Shown here: in pieces, positions 21,538-35,014 of the stretch
Numbering within the stretch: position 1 is the first letter of the stretch
Layout of the letters: each line of letters opens with the position of its first letter
Assembly: GCA_002964805.2 (NCBI GenBank)
Contig: PUDQ02000057.1
Coordinates: forward strand, 310,001 to 374,000
Length of the DNA stretch: 64,000 bases
Origin: Trametes villosa
Taxonomy: Eukaryota; Basidiomycota; Agaricomycetes; Polyporales; Polyporaceae
Reading direction: 5' to 3'
Notes under the pieces: model-generated
Told to the model about the DNA's origin: nothing
The model's input: only the letters and a program-made list of their open reading frames with translations
The model's database searches: none
Program-made: the position numbers and the translations under genes

Positions 21538-24315
21538 GGCTGACAGGGAGGCGGGGAGCAGCTGCCGTGAAACGGGGCGGGCGTAGGGAGTTTTTGACTC
21601 ACCTATTTGCACCTGTGCGGCCGGCTAGGGTGAGCAGTGCCGACTGACCTCCCTTAGATCGCGCCGGGTGACCGCCTGTCACCCGCACGCCCAAGCCCGC
21701 GCCCACCCCGCCAATCACCCTCCACGGACGGCCGCGACAGAACCCCACGGTAAGCCCCAAAATTTGCACTTACCTCCGTGATCGGACCACTCACATTGGG
21801 CACTTCGCCGCCGTCTCCGCCGGCCGAGATTTGTAGGCTGAATCGCCCAACCTCCGGGCTAGCAAGCACACCCGTCTCCAAGTAAGCGGCGGGTGTATTG
21901 GATGGTAAGAAATGTAATCTACATGGTATACAGGCGACGGCTCTCACCGGCTTGCCACCCAGCCTCCCGCCGACTGCCGTGGTCGGTGCACTTCCGTCTG
22001 GGTCACAGCCCCGCCTCCCCGGGCCTCCCTCCTCCCCCGGCCGTCACCATGCTGCTGTCACGTCCCCCCACCACCTCTGCCTCCCGCAACCCGCCCGCGC
22101 CACCGCTCTCCTTCTCCCACCCTCCACCTCCTCGTCCCCTCTTGCTGCTCAACCTCCGTCTCCCCGAGAGACACCGCCAGGACGCCGCCGCGGCGTCCTG
22201 TCTCTCGCGAGGTGTGCCCTACCCCTCCCTACGGCGCAGCGACGCGCAGGGACACCTACACGCCCCCGACGGCCCGCGCAACGTGTCCTGAAGTCGCTCG
22301 GTGAGTATCCGTACACGTATACTTCACAAGTCCCACTGACCTCTTCGCAGCCTCGTCGTCGCCTCCCGGAAGCATCCAGACAAGTGCAAAAGCGCCGGGC
22401 TCTGTCAGCGGCAGGGTGAGTCCTCCTCGCGGCGAACACCGCGATACGAAGCTCACACGAATGCTTTCAGTCTCACGGGCGCGCACGCGGCGTAGTTCAC
22501 ACGTCTGCGGCCGTCACGGGTCGCGCTAGCTCGTCTCCTCGCCGCGACGAGCTGCTCCGCCATTCGTGAGCGCGGACGCGCACTGCATCGCCCGTAGACA
22601 GCAACACCCGTTGCGCACGCTGACGGTCAGGCTGAAGAACACGCCCCGCGGCCGCGCGAGGGGGACAGCAGTGGTTCGGACAGCACGGACTGACATCGGC
22701 GCGCGCACAGTGCGAAGGGGCTTCAAATCGTCGTATCACACGTGCCAGAAAGCGTCGACTGGGACGCTACTACAGGGTACGTACCAAGACTTCCCTCCGG
22801 TCGGAATACGACACGCGTCGCTCTTAGAAGTGGCGCGGATCCGCGAGCTTGGCGTGCCGCAGGCCAACATACTTCCGGCGCCCTTCTAGTAAGCCCCGAC
22901 GTGCTCGCATCCTCGCCAGACAGCTCACCTCGGTTCGGGGACATCTAGACAGTTTTTACGCACTGGGCCGCCACGGACGAGCAGATTACGACACTTCAAG
23001 ACCGCAGGCAATGAGGCGCACGCTCTCGCAAGCTGAAGCACGCCTACAGCGCGGCGAGCGTCCACGCCGAGGCAGACAGCGGCGACCGGTCGCGCGGGGC
23101 TTCTCCCATCGCTAAAGCGGTGCCCAGCTACGTCGGAACGTTCGCGAGGCTGTTGGAGTGTCAGACGCGACGGTAAGTGCACTACAACACTTGATTTACA
23201 TCAGCGGGACTTACAAGTCGAGTCAGGTCCACGTACAGCATATCCGACTTCGCGTGATGCCCCAAAGACTCAAATCGCGCAGGGGCCGCGCCTGCGCAAG
23301 CCTCGCGCAGCGCCACGACCCCGGTGAAGCGGCCACGCCCACGGACGACCCCGCGGGATGTCCCTGAAGCACGCGCACTGCCAACGAGCTGATGCGCGCG
23401 GTCAAGAGACTGCCAGAAGTCGGAAATGAGCTGGGAGACGGTCGCGCTCTTGTAGATCGCGCCGGAGGACGGAGAAGGAGGCGGGAGACTTGAATTTGGT
23501 GAGTGAGCACATTATGCGCTCGGCACGGATAGTGCTGACCTTCGAGGGCTCCGGGCGAGGTGCTACAGTCGCTCCTGAGTGCCTTGCACCGCAAACGGAC
23601 GCCTGAACATGCGCGCGGCGCGCGGCTTCGTCCCGGAGCGCGAACGTTTGCGCCGGCATCTCCCAGCGCGATTCCCGGGCTCCTGTCAAAACGGCGCATT
23701 CGCGCACGCGGTCGACGCCTCCGGAGGCCTCGGACTCGGCTTCACAGCAGTGTCCGGCTGTCTAAGATCGCGACGGGGCTGCTCTACGGACTGAGCGTGC
23801 GCGTGCGTGTCAGGGAGGATGTGTACTCAACTTTGCAGCTCCCTGCGCCACAGGAAGACTCGCGAAGTTCCAGGAAGGTGTTCCGCCAGGGCGTGCGGCT
23901 GGACGGCGTCCGAGGAAGCTGTTGCACGCCGCGGGAGGACGCTTGATAGGTTAGCCGTGTCTTGATTGGCCGGAGCAAGTTTGTACTGACCTTGTCCGCG
24001 CCCTGGCAGTGCTCTCCGACTGCTCGGGGCAGTCAGACGACTGTTCCGGCCGCGCGCCCGGCCGGCCATCGTCAAAGGCCTCGAACGAGGCGCTGAGTTC
24101 GTTTCCGGCTGTCCTACGTCGCGCCCGGACGGCTGCAGGTGTGGCATGCTTGTCATAGTCTGTGAGAGCGCGTACTGACCTTTTCTTCCCGCCAGCGCTC
24201 TCTATGGCGTCCAAGAGGGACTCCTGCGTGGCGCGCAGCTGTCAAGACGCCCGCGTCCTTCGACGTGTCCTCGCGCGCGGCCATGGAGGAGTCTCCGAGG
24301 GGACTCACCTCGCAG

Positions 24316-24489
24316 CGGACGTACTGGGCGCGCGAAGTCCTCGCCGCCGGCTCCGAGCTCGCCTCGACGCCGTCGGACGGCGGAGAGTGGCCGGCGGCGG
24401 CACTCGTCTTCGGAGCCGGGACGGGGCGTCTTGTATGCGCTCCCGCGGGTCTTCGGGGCCGTCCGACACGGAGCCTACAAAAGCGCGAG
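24316..24489 (+). CDS. Exon-like block of the unrecognised plus-strand gene, unit 2
   Basis: Counterpart of 13945-14100. It has 58 codons, begins RTYWAREVLAAGSELASTPS and ends RSLQKRE, with acceptor CTCACCTCGCAG and donor GTGAGC. Compared with unit 1 it has six extra codons near the end (GRPTR region). The next exon reads ERDAKRA and then hits TAG, so the product would be shorter than in unit 1. Confidence 0.35.
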
Positions 24490-24742
24490 GTGAGCATGAA
24501 TCCCCGCTTTGGAGGAGTGTTCCTAGCGAGTTCTGCACGCTCACCTGCAGGAAAGGGACGCCAAACGAGCTTAGAGCGCAGCTGGTATAAGGAGGGGTGG
24601 CCTCGGAGGGCAGCAGCGGTCGTCCATAGCGCAGTAGAGTAGCAGCAGGAATACGAGCCTTTCAGCCCAGTGTCCAGAGTCCACGTGCCAGCCAGAGTCC
24701 GAGTCGAGTCTGAGCCAGAGTCCGAGTGCAGCCCTAGGTCGC

Positions 24743-24810
24743 CAGCGCCAACTAGGACGCATTTTGGTGGACAAGCCAGCGCCAACTAGAGCACATTTTG
24801 GTGGCAGAGG
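24743..24810. repeat. 34-bp minisatellite, two copies (unit 2)
   Basis: Two direct copies of CAGCGCCAACTAG...CATTTTGGTGG at 24743 and 24777, at the same relative place as the single copy in unit 1 and the array in unit 3. Confidence 0.9.
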
Positions 24811-25080
24811 TCGTGAATGCATCAGGGAGATTATCGCGCGATCTGCACGACGCGAGATCGGGCGCACGCGTCGTCGTCGTCCGCGTCAGGTCCTCGTCCT
24901 CGGCGCCCGCGCTCCTCCTCTCCCGCACAGCCACCGTCGCCGCAGTCGAGTCGCTCGGCGCGAAAGTCGTCGTATATTGGGGAGATGCTACGGATACACG
25001 GGGACGTCCACGTCCAGTCCAGCACGCACGCCAGCATTCAGAGCCCGGCGGCGATACGGAGAAGCACGCGCAGGGAGGAC

Positions 25081-26482
25081 TCACTTGTACTCGAAGTCGC
25101 CGATAGCGAACACGCCGGCCGCGTCTGCGTCCGAGACGCACGCGCCCGTAGAGTTGCACGGGAGCGGGTGGCCGTGGCACGTTCGCGAGCTGAAGGTGTC
25201 GAAGAAGTGATCGTCTGCGCAGCGCGGGCGGATCGCCGTCAGAACGCAGCGCGAGATGAACGTTACGGTGCACTTCCCGCCGGCAACTCACACCACGATG
25301 CCCAGGCGTCGAGCCCGGCCGTCCCGAGCGTCGCGTCGAGGCGCGCCTTGAGCGGGGCATTCGCCGCGAGGTGGTCCGTCCAGGCGGGGACGGACTGGAA
25401 CGCGGTGCGGATCGCGTCTGCTTTCGGGCACGGGTAGCTCGGGGGGATGGAATCGATCTGGGAAGGCGCGAAGGCAGGGTCAGCGCGAGCCACCAGCCAA
25501 TAGAGCGACGAAGCCGACGTACGGGCGATGGCTGTGTAGTCACCGGGAACGTCTTCGAGGCCATGCTGGGATCCATCCCGACGAGCACGCCGCCGGCGAC
25601 CTGGAACGTTCTGGTCTCCGTCGAGGTGCGGATGAAGATGTCGCGCTCGTTCACAGACGTAAGGAACCCCAGCTCGTGGTGATACACCGACCAGAAATCC
25701 TGTGGGGAAGTCAGCCGTTGCGACCGCAGTCCGAGCCCGAATTGGGCACGGCGAGCATAAACCCTGTTTCTCGAAAGGGACCGCAATCGCCCATCCCGTA
25801 CAGTTCTGAGCACTGCCCAGACGTGATTCGAAAGCTTCTGATCACCGAAGGTGAATGCAATCCTATCCGATGCGTTCATGGGGACGGGGTCCCCGCGGAG
25901 CATCCTATCGCATTCCTACGACTTTGGCCGACACGAGGATAGGTGCTCACCTGGCCGTGACGAATAGCATCTTCGAGTCCACCTTTGGTCAGCTGGCCTT
26001 CGTCGCAGGTGCCATTCCAAATCTGCGAGAGGAAGGGGTGCCAAGGCGGGCTGACGGTTTCATGGAAGATGTGCGCTCCTCCGCCGCCGTAACTGTACTG
26101 CATGAAGTCGGCGCACTCCCAGGGCACGGCGTTTAGCTCATTCTCGCTCGGATATAGGTTGTCCGGCGTCCTCTGCAGACAAGGTTGAGACGCCGAGGGG
26201 AGAAGATAGGCACGAACTCCCACGTACCTTGTGGTGGCGGATGACGGCGTTGAGATACACCAGCTTCGCGTGCGGGGCGTTGGACGGTCTTTCGTAGTGC
26301 TTCGCGTTCACATGCGGCGCGTTGCAGTAGTTGTAAGTGTTCCACGGTAGGTCGGCCGGCGTGATGGACGAGTTATAGACTCCGTGAATGGAGGCAAGCT
26401 TCCCGGGGTCGCCATATGCGAACTCGACAAGATAACAGAGGAATGGGAGGGATATCACCCACTGCCAAAAGGCGTTCGCCAT
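25081..26482 (-). CDS. Histidine acid phosphatase, C-terminally truncated, copy 2
   Basis: Second copy, with the same exon plan: 26482-26228, 26172-25951, 25699-25523, 25457-25292 and 25214-25085. All exon lengths equal those of copy 1. The signal peptide starts MANAFWQWVISLPFLCYLV, and RHHK/RTP is intact. Intron 3 has a better donor (GTACGT) than copy 1 (GTCCGT). The gene breaks off after GDFEYK at the same codon as copy 1, so the truncation predates the amplification. An AT-rich TATAATATGATGG stretch lies about 45 bp upstream of the ATG and may act as promoter. Equal exon lengths between copies argue that the reading frame has been under some constraint or that duplication is recent. Confidence 0.75.
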
Positions 26483-29400
26483 AGTCGGGGCGCAACCGCG
26501 TACTGATGGTGCGTAGGCCATCATATTATACTATCTCGACGTCGAACGTGCGTGCCCTGCGGGCCTTGTCGGCACGCGCAACGTCAAGCTTGCCCATCGC
26601 GAGAGTCAGCTGCTGGGCAGGCCTGACCTTGGTGCCGCGTGCTATATCCAGGCGAGCGTGTCTGACGGTGTTCTCCGGGAGCGCGTTGCCAGGGACGACG
26701 AAAAGCAAGGCGGGGTGCAGCGTTGTGGTTGCAGAGCGAGGAGTGTCGAGCATTCGACGCGTGACGTCACCAGCAGGCGCCCATCGCTGCTCATTCGCTG
26801 TGCGCTCGCCGCTCCCTCGGCTCTTGACGACGGCCTCCCTCGCCTCTCAAGCGGCCGTTTCGCCCTCGGGTGCCCTCATGCGACCGCGCTCCCGTCTCTA
26901 TTAGTGCGCTCTGCGCGCGCTCAGAGTCCGTTCTTTGGGCTCCCTTGGGCGTGTTTTCTCCGCCTGTGCGCCCCGCAAGAGAGCCGTCTCGCTGCTCTTG
27001 CGATGTCCCCTTGGGCGTCCGCGGTAAGCCCTTTGCGCGTGCTCTCCTCCATTCGCCCGCTCATTCCCCCCTCCGCACGTACTAGACAGGTCCCTGCGAG
27101 TGTCCTCGCCGCACTTGCGCTCGCTGCGCGTGCGAGACGCCGCCCGCCGCCCGCCGATCGAACAAATCGCACGCGCCAGACTCGCCGCGCGCACCCGCAT
27201 CTCGCCCCCGTCGACGGAGGATGTGAGATCTCGCACTCGACGCCTACAAGGTACGCCTGATCTCGCAGATGCCTGGGCGATCTGCCCGTCCAATCTCACT
27301 CTCCCCGCGGACGTTCCGCGCTCGGAATCACCACCGCAAGTGGGATACAACCCCAGTCCCTCCTACCGCCGGCGCCACCGCCCCTCGCACATGCGCCCCG
27401 AGGGAACAACCTGGAGTACACGACGATACCCCGAGGCGTCCCTCTGTGAGTTCCCAGCCTGCCCCGATCCAAACTGAGCTCACCATCTCGGATTCTGCCC
27501 GCCTCCCTACTGCAAATCTCCGATAGCAGGCCACACGACGCCGCCCCCGGGCAGAAAGATACAGGTCCTGGCGCATACAGGCATGCCGCACCCCCTGAAG
27601 ACGTGCTCGACGATAGCTGCGCCGGGGTGCGACGACTATCGCACGAACACGCCCGCTCGAGGCGGTATGTGCGCCCCTGTGCGCCCAGACCGACAGCTAC
27701 GGCTACGTCCAGGCATCCCCAGCCTCGGCTGGATACCCTGGACGATACACGCACCGCGCCGCGACGATCTCGCGCGATCCTCCAGATCGTCGATCCAAGA
27801 GGGCGCCACCGGCACCTTGCAGCCCACCCCTCGCTCCGGCATCCGCGCGGCGGCCTTCGCAAGTGCGATGCGCGCAACGCATGAATCACAAGGTACGCGC
27901 CCTGCCAGTCTCGCGCAGTTCAGAGCACTTCTAAAATTTCGCATTTTCGACGATTTCATGGGCATATACAAGACATCGACGCCCCGGCGCGCCCTCTCCC
28001 CCGATCGCACCCGGAACGGCTCTCAACTGCTCTACAAACTCGTGGCGACCCTCCGACAGCGCTAGCGAGGCCGCGGGGTCGATTTGAAAAATCCGCCAAA
28101 TCGGCGTCATGGATCGGCGTGCACTGGCACACGGCGATTGCCATCGCGCGCGCGACTCCAGGGCCGCCCCGCCGCCATCGGTCCCCCCAACGCCCCTCGG
28201 GGTGTGTCATACGAGTCACAGGGCACCGCCGCCGGCCGCAGATCTACGATTTGCGGTAATCCCGGCGGCGGCAGCTCGAGGGGCCAGCCATGGTACGTCC
28301 GGTCCCCGTCCGGTTCTCGACTGCCACTCACGTCTTCGCTTCCACCGACGGCTCAGGGCGCCCCTCCGCGCCCTCGCTCTGTGCGCAACACCGGCCCGCG
28401 CTGTGGCTCGCGGCCGCGATCTCACGGAGCGACTCGACATGCCCGAAGAGCCGGCCGGGCCCGTACGCCACGACCGCCATCCTCGCGCTTCCGGGCCATG
28501 CCGCTCTCGCCGCCGCGGCCTCCGTCTCGCTCTCGGCGGCCAGCCGCGCGCGGCGACTCGCACGACGGCGCCGGGCCGCCCCGTCTTCGCCCCGCGAGAA
28601 TCAAGAAACCATACCGTACCTTTCCCCGGCCCGCGTCGATCACAGCGCCCCGCCCCGATCGCACTCGTGCGTGTGCGCTCCCGCGACGTACGTGTCCTCG
28701 ACGCGCGGAGCGTGGACGTGGCTCGGCTCGGCTTCGACGCCTCGTGCACCCTCGACTTGGGGCGGGAGGAGTGCCGTGCTGGCTGCCGGGAGCGACGCCG
28801 ACGCATTCGTGGCTGTACGACCGGGTCCGCGCGTACACACACGAGGCGGCGCTGTTCGGCGCGGCCCCACGCTCGACGGCGGCACTCTCGTGTCCCACCC
28901 CCTGCCTCGATCTCCGTAGCGGTGGCTTGCGCGTTCTGCGCCACGGGCGCGTCGTCGTCCGCCCTATATGTACCGCCCCGCCACGCCGGTTCCGTGTCCG
29001 TGTACGTACTACCCTACCGCTACTCTCTCCCACCCGAACTCGAGCGCGGATCTGGAGATGGGGTGAGCAGATCTGCTAGCAGCGCGAAAGATGGCGCAAT
29101 AGACACACCGCGTCGTCCGGAACCGGGAAACTGGGAAACGGCCGACGATCGCGGCCGGCTGGCGAAGAACAAGGCACGGGCGTGAGTACGGCGCATGGGG
29201 TAGACTATGTGAGCTCACCGGGGGCTCGACGTCAGGCACGGCGATCTGAGGCGTCGAGGACGAGGAGTCCGCATCGCGTGGGCGATCTTGATTCGCGATA
29301 CTGGCCGGCGGCGGGGGCCCTGGGCTGGAGGGAGGCGGGTGCGTGCGGCGCGAGTGCTGGACGTGTACCTGCGCGTCCGGCAACCAGAGGTGAGCGCGTC

Positions 29401-32047
29401 TGCAAATGCGACTGGGCCGGCGCCTGACGATGCGGCAGGGTCAGCACACGCGCCTGCGGGCGGCCTGGCACGTACCACTCTCGTGGGCCGGCAGGGCTGC
29501 AGAGCCGACGTCGGACAGGGGTGGGCGCGGGCGAGGACTGGGGAGGGAAGGTGAGTGCGCATGCGAGAGCGAGGGCGGAGGATATGTACTCGCCGGGGCA
29601 CCGGTACCGCGTCGCGTGCGCGGACGATCGACCTTGGCGCTCCGCTGCGACCGCGCTGTGGCACTGGGTGTTCCGCCCGCCCACTCGTCCGCGCGGCTCG
29701 CCAGGGTCGAGGTGCGTGCCCGCCGTAGCCATGCGCTCCTCAGGCTTCTGCACCAGGGCGAGCGGTGTGGTGTCTGGAGGGCGGGGTGAGTGGATCAGGC
29801 AGCGTGCTCAGGACGTCGAGGGACGAACCAAATTGGGGGATCCAATGCGGGGCGGCGGGGAGGAGGGAGAGGAGGGGAAGAGGGCAGGTGGCGGATGCAG
29901 CCCCTCCTCGTCCCTCCCCGCTTCTTATCCTCCGCGCCCCGCCCGTTCGCGCACGGACCCCCCACCCGCCTGGTCGCACTCGTCCGGCGGAACGCGCTGC
30001 CCTCCGCCCCGCACCCCGTCTCCGCTCTCGTAACGCGCACCCCGGAACGCACGCCCAGACGGGCTCCCCACGCGCACGGCCAACCAGCGTGCGCCACCGC
30101 GCACGGCCTCGCCCGCGACGCTGATACGCCCCACGGCGGACGGGTTTCAGCGGGGTGTAATTGCGCGGGCGCGGCGGCGGACGCGTACGAGACGTCGGGT
30201 AGGGCATGAGATGTGGTGATGCCAGCGGCCCGGGGCGGGCGCTCGGGGGTCGGGAGTGTCGCGCTCGCTTCGGACGCTGGCCCCGGGCCCCAGACTCGGG
30301 AGACGAGCGGTCGCCGGTGCGAGTGCGGAGAGGTGCGTGGACGCTTCTGTCGCGTCGGGATGAGTGTGCAGGCCGACGTTCCGGGGCGGGGACGACACTC
30401 ATCCGTCGGGCGCAATTGTTTGCAGACATCCCCGCCCTCGCGTTCCGTACTACGCTCGAGTGGGCACGGCGCCGTCGAATACTTAACTTTATACAGGTAT
30501 CTTTCGTGCGTGCGATCCGTGTGCGGCTCAACCCCGACAGCCTGCATCCGGGCTCGAGGCCGTTCGTTCGCACGTCCAGGGTCTCCTATGACATGCAGGT
30601 ACGCGGTCGGGAGGGGATTTGCTGAATCCAGGCTAACTACGCGGCGGGGCGTGCAGCAGAGGACTTCCAAGACGTAGGCCACTCGGCCTCGCCGCCGTTC
30701 TCGCTTTCGCATTTGCCCTCGCCGCTCGCAGAATCGCATACGCCCCCGGCTTCAAATCCTGCACGATGCAGAGGATCTCGCAGAGGCTTTCGCATAGCAG
30801 CGTGCATTCGCACGCCCGCCCAGCTCTTGCGAATTCAGCACGCGCGCACAGGCGGCGGCGGTCCGTAGATGTTCCCCAGCCGACGCTAAACACGCTCGTC
30901 CCCTGACGGTTACGCCGTGTTATTCGCGGACCGCCCTGGTTCTGGGCGTGCGCATTGCACGACGGTGCTTACCAGCAGCTCCGGCCGCTCTCCGGTGGGA
31001 TGTCCAGTTTCGTATCTGACTCCGGGATCGCGCGAGCGGAGAGGGGACGCGAGCGGGTTGTAGCAGTATATTCTTAGTAAGTCCCAGCTTACACATAAGT
31101 ACTCTCGTGCAACAGGGCGCAGGCGTGCATGGACACTGAATACTGTTTTAATCAGTACATTTGACTTCCGGCAAAGTGCTGTACTGTACGAGAGCGATTT
31201 CGCGAATAAACGAGTATGTGCATCGCGGACGTGCCGTACTCGCTCGTCCGAATGGCGCACTGCATCCGAGCCCTGCCAGAGCGACCGCACCCGGTTTATT
31301 CTAGCTCCACTCCATCGTATGGCAAGGACTTGCGTGCATAAATATATTCAGTTGCTCGGGATGCGCGGCGCGAGGTTCTGTGAGCTCACGCTGGGTGGGA
31401 ACTGCTGGGGCAATATTCAGATTGAATCCGAGCGCGAGCGGGCCGCGAAACTCGCGCACTCACCTCTGTCCCGCAGCGTACACCTTCCGGCGGATATACC
31501 CTACACTACCGGACGGTGTGTCCTAGATGTAGACTACAACATGTGCTTCCGAGCATGGTTCACGTAGTACTAGTACGTAGTGTACCAAATGTACTACCAA
31601 ATAAATCCGGGGGTGGCGCGAGAGACATTCAATGTCCCAGCGCGGATGCTCGCGGCCGTCCGGCGGACGGGCTCGAGCCGTCGCGAGCACTCGGAAAGCG
31701 GCCTCGGATCTTGTCTGAAGGGTCCTCGGAATCTTGAGATTTATTCAGGCAGCTCAGGGTTCAATTCAGGCACATTTAATCTCACAACGCCGGTGGGGAA
31801 AACTCAGATTCCTTGGGGCACACTCCTGAGGCACACTGGTCATTTGAGGCACACACGAAAGGCTGTATAATATGCATAGACATGTGTGAGTGAGAATGAG
31901 CAGAAGAGGGATAATCTGGAGGTGCTGAAGTGTTGCAGGGCCGACGGACGGTCGCCCCTGCAATTCTGCAGCACCAGAAGATTATCCCTGGACAAGGGAT
32001 CAGGGATTGGCGCAGCCCCCCACATTCCTGCCGGCCGGACAGGGCCC
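26483..32047. other. GC-rich half of unit 2 without a recognised gene
   Basis: Matches the right half of unit 1 along its length. The longest open frames here (28084-29079 and 28109-29185, in two different plus-strand frames over the same DNA) are broken in unit 1 by stops and small indels, so neither is supported as a gene. No introns could be placed consistently. Confidence 0.4.
31907..31989. repeat. 83-bp hairpin flanked by CAGAAG direct repeats
   Basis: Left arm starts AGGGATAATCT and continues GGTGCTGAAG, TTGCAGGG and CGAC. Right arm is its near-complement and ends AGATTATCCCT; the loop is only a few bases around 31948. Arms are about 38 bp, the outer 11 bp match perfectly. A CAGAAG lies just before the left arm (31901-31906) and again inside the right arm (31975-31980). 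At the equivalent place in unit 1 (about 21466) only one CAGAAG followed by ATTATCCCT is present. Confidence 0.85.
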
Positions 32048-34819
32048 GGCTGACAGGGAGGCGGGGAGCAGCTGCCGTGAAACGGGGCGGGTGTAGGGAG
32101 TTTTTGACTCACCTATTTGCACCTGCGCGGCCGGCTACTAGGGTGAGCAGTGCCGACTGACTTCCCTTAGATCGCGCCGGGCGACCGCCTGTCACCCGCA
32201 CGCCCAAGCCCGCGCCCGTCACGCCAATCACCCTCCACAGACGGCCGCGACAGAACCCCACGGTAAGCCCCAAAATTTGCACTTACCTCCGTGATCGGAC
32301 CACTCACATTGGGCACTTCACCGCCGTCTCCGCCGGCCGAGATTTGTAGGCTGAATTGCCCAACCTCCGGGCTAGCAAGCACACCCGTCTCCAAGTAAGC
32401 GGCGGGTGTATTGGATGGTAAGAAATGTAATCTACATGGTATACAGGCGACGGCTCTCACCGGCTTGCCACCCAGCCTCCCGCCGACTGCCATGGTCGGT
32501 GCACCTCCGTCCGGGTCACAGCCCCACCTCCCTCCCTCCTCCCCCGGCCGTCACCATGCTGCCGTCACGTCCCCCCCACCACCTCTGCCTCCCGCAACCC
32601 GCCCGCGCCACCGATCTCTTTCTCCCACCCTCCACCTCCTCGTCCCCTCTTGCTGCTCGCCCTCCGTCTCCCCGAGAGACACCGCCAGGACGCCGCTGCG
32701 GCGTCCTGTCTCTCGCGAGGTGTGCCCTACCCCTCCCGACGACGCAGCGACACCTGCTCGCTCCCCGACGGCCCGCGCAAGGTGTCTTGAAGTCGCTCGG
32801 TGAGTATCGGTGCGCGTATAGTTCACAAGTCCCACTGACCTCTTCGTAGCCTCGTCGTCGCTCCCAGAAGCATCCAGACGAGTGCAAAAGCGCCGGGCTC
32901 TGTCAGCGGCAGGGTGAGTCCTCAGGCTCCTCGCAGCGAACACCGCGATACGAAGCTCACACGAATGCTTTCAGTCTCACGGGCGCGCACGCGGTGTAGT
33001 TCACACGTCTGCGGCCGTCACGGGTCGCGCTAGCTCGTTTCCTCGCCGCGACAAGCTGCTCCGCCATTCGTGAGCGCGGACGCGCACTGCATCGCCCGTA
33101 GACAGCAACGCCCGCTGCGCACGCTGACGGTCAGGCTAAAGAACACGCCCCGCGGCCGCGCGAGGGGGCTCGGCAGTGGTTCATACAGCACGGACTGACA
33201 TCGGCGCGCACACAGTGCGAAGGGGCTTCAAATCGTCGTATCGCGCGTGCCAGAAAGCATTGACTGGGACACTACTACAGGGTACGTACCACGACTTCCC
33301 TCCGGTCGGAATACGACACGCGTCGCTCTTAGAAGCGGCGCGGATCCGCGAGCTTGGCGTGCCGCAGGCCAACATACTTCCGGCGCCCTTCTAGTAAGCC
33401 CCGACGTGCTCGCATCCTCGCCAGACAGCTCACCTCGGTTCGGGGACATCTAGACAGTTTTTACGCACCTGGGCCGCCACGGACGAGCAGATTACGACAC
33501 TTCAAGACCGCAGGCAATGAGGCGCACGCTCTCGCAAGCTGAAGCACGCCTACAGCGCGGCGAGCGTCCACGCCGAGGCAGACAGCGGCGACCGGTCGCG
33601 CGGGGCTTCTCCCATCGCTAAACCGGTGCCTAGCTACGTCGGAACGTTCGCGAGGCCGTTGGAGTGTCAGACGCGACGGTAAGTGCACTACAACACTTGA
33701 TTTACATCGGCAGGACTTACAAGTCAAGTCAGGTCCACGTACAGCATATCCGACTTCGCGTGATGCCCCAAAGACTTGAATCGCGCAGGGGCCGCGCCTG
33801 CACAAGCCTCGCGCAGCGCCACGACCCCGGTGAAGCGGCCACGCCCTCGGACGACCCCGCGGGATGTCCCTGAAGCACGCGCACTGCAAACGAGCTGATG
33901 CGCGCGGTCAAGAGACTGCCAGAAGTCGGAAATGAGCTGCCAGGGAGACGGCCGCGCTCGTGTGTATCGCGTCGGAGGATGGAGAAGGAGATAGGAGACT
34001 TTTGTTTCAGTGAGTGAGCACGTTATGCGCCCGGGAAGAATGTACTGACCTGTGAAGGCTCCGGGCGAGGTGCTACAGTCGCGTTTGGATGTCCTACATT
34101 CCAAACGGACGCCTGAGCATGCGCGCGGCGTGCGGCTTCGTCTCGGAGCGCGAACGTTCGCGCTGGCATCTCTCAACGCGGTTCCGGGGCTCCCGTCAAG
34201 ACGACGCCCTCGCGCGCGCGCGGTCGACGCCTCCGGATGCCTCAGACTCGGCGTTACAGCAGCATCTGGCTGTCCTACATGGTGACGGGGCTGCTGCGCG
34301 GATTCGGCGTGCGCGCGCGCGTCAGGGAGGGTGTATACTCACCTTTGCAGCTCCCTACGCCACGGGACGACTTCCGGAGTTCCGGGAAGGTGTTCCGCCG
34401 GGATGCGCGGCAGGATCAGTGCGTCCGAGGCAGCCGCTGTACGTCGCGGGAGGACTTCCGATAGGTCAGCCGCGTCCCGGTTGGCCCGAGAAAGTTTGTA
34501 CTGACCTTGTCCGCATCCTGTCAGTGCTCTCCGACGGCCGCTCGCCGTCGGACGACTTTTTCGCCGGCGCGCGCCGCCGGCCATTGTCAGAGGCCTCGAA
34601 CGAGGCGCGGAAGTCGTTTCCCGCTGTCCTACGTCGCGCCCGGACGGCCGTCAGGTGTGTCGTGGTTGCCATGGTTTGTGAGAGCATGTACTGACCTTTC
34701 CTTCTCGCCAGCGCTCTCGACGGTGTCCGGGAGGGGTTCCTGCGCCCGCGGCCTCCACATGTCCTCGCGCGCGGCCATGGAGAAGTCTGCGGCGGGACTC
34801 ACCTTCGTTTTGCCCGCAG

Positions 34820-35014
34820 AGGGCGTACTGGGCGCGCGAAGTCGTCGCCGGCGGCCCGGAGCTCGCCTCGACGCCGTCGAGCGGCAGAGAGTGGCCGGCG
34901 GCGGCACTTGTTCTTGCAGCCGCTTCCGGGGTGTTTTGTATTGCCTCCCGGGGGTCTTCGGGGCCGTCCGAGCATGCTGAGGCCGCGTCCGAGACGGATT
35001 CTAAAAAGCGCGAG
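34820..35014 (+). CDS. Exon-like block of the unrecognised plus-strand gene, unit 3
   Basis: Counterpart of the blocks at 13945 and 24316. It has 65 codons, begins RAYWAREVVAGGPELASTPS and ends with an acidic/basic stretch (EHAEAASETDSKKRE). Acceptor is TTTTGCCCGCAG and donor GTGAGC. Thirteen codons longer than unit 1, still in frame. Downstream a basic tail (GKRARKDVRAQNKTPSS) ends at TAG near 35153-35155. Confidence 0.35.

Larger units (their letters stand above)
21538..32047. repeat. Unit 2 of the tandem amplification
   Basis: Full second unit, 10,510 bp long, in the same orientation and order as unit 1. The extra length relative to unit 1 comes from small insertions, including an 83-bp hairpin near its right end (31907-31989) and an added stretch near 30700. 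It carries the second truncated phosphatase (25081-26482) and two copies of the 34-bp minisatellite. Confidence 0.95.

Noticed and set aside
28084..29185. Long plus-strand open frames of 331 and 358 codons in unit 2
   Set aside because: They overlap each other in different frames, have no recognisable domains, and are broken by stops and indels in unit 1; high GC explains their length.
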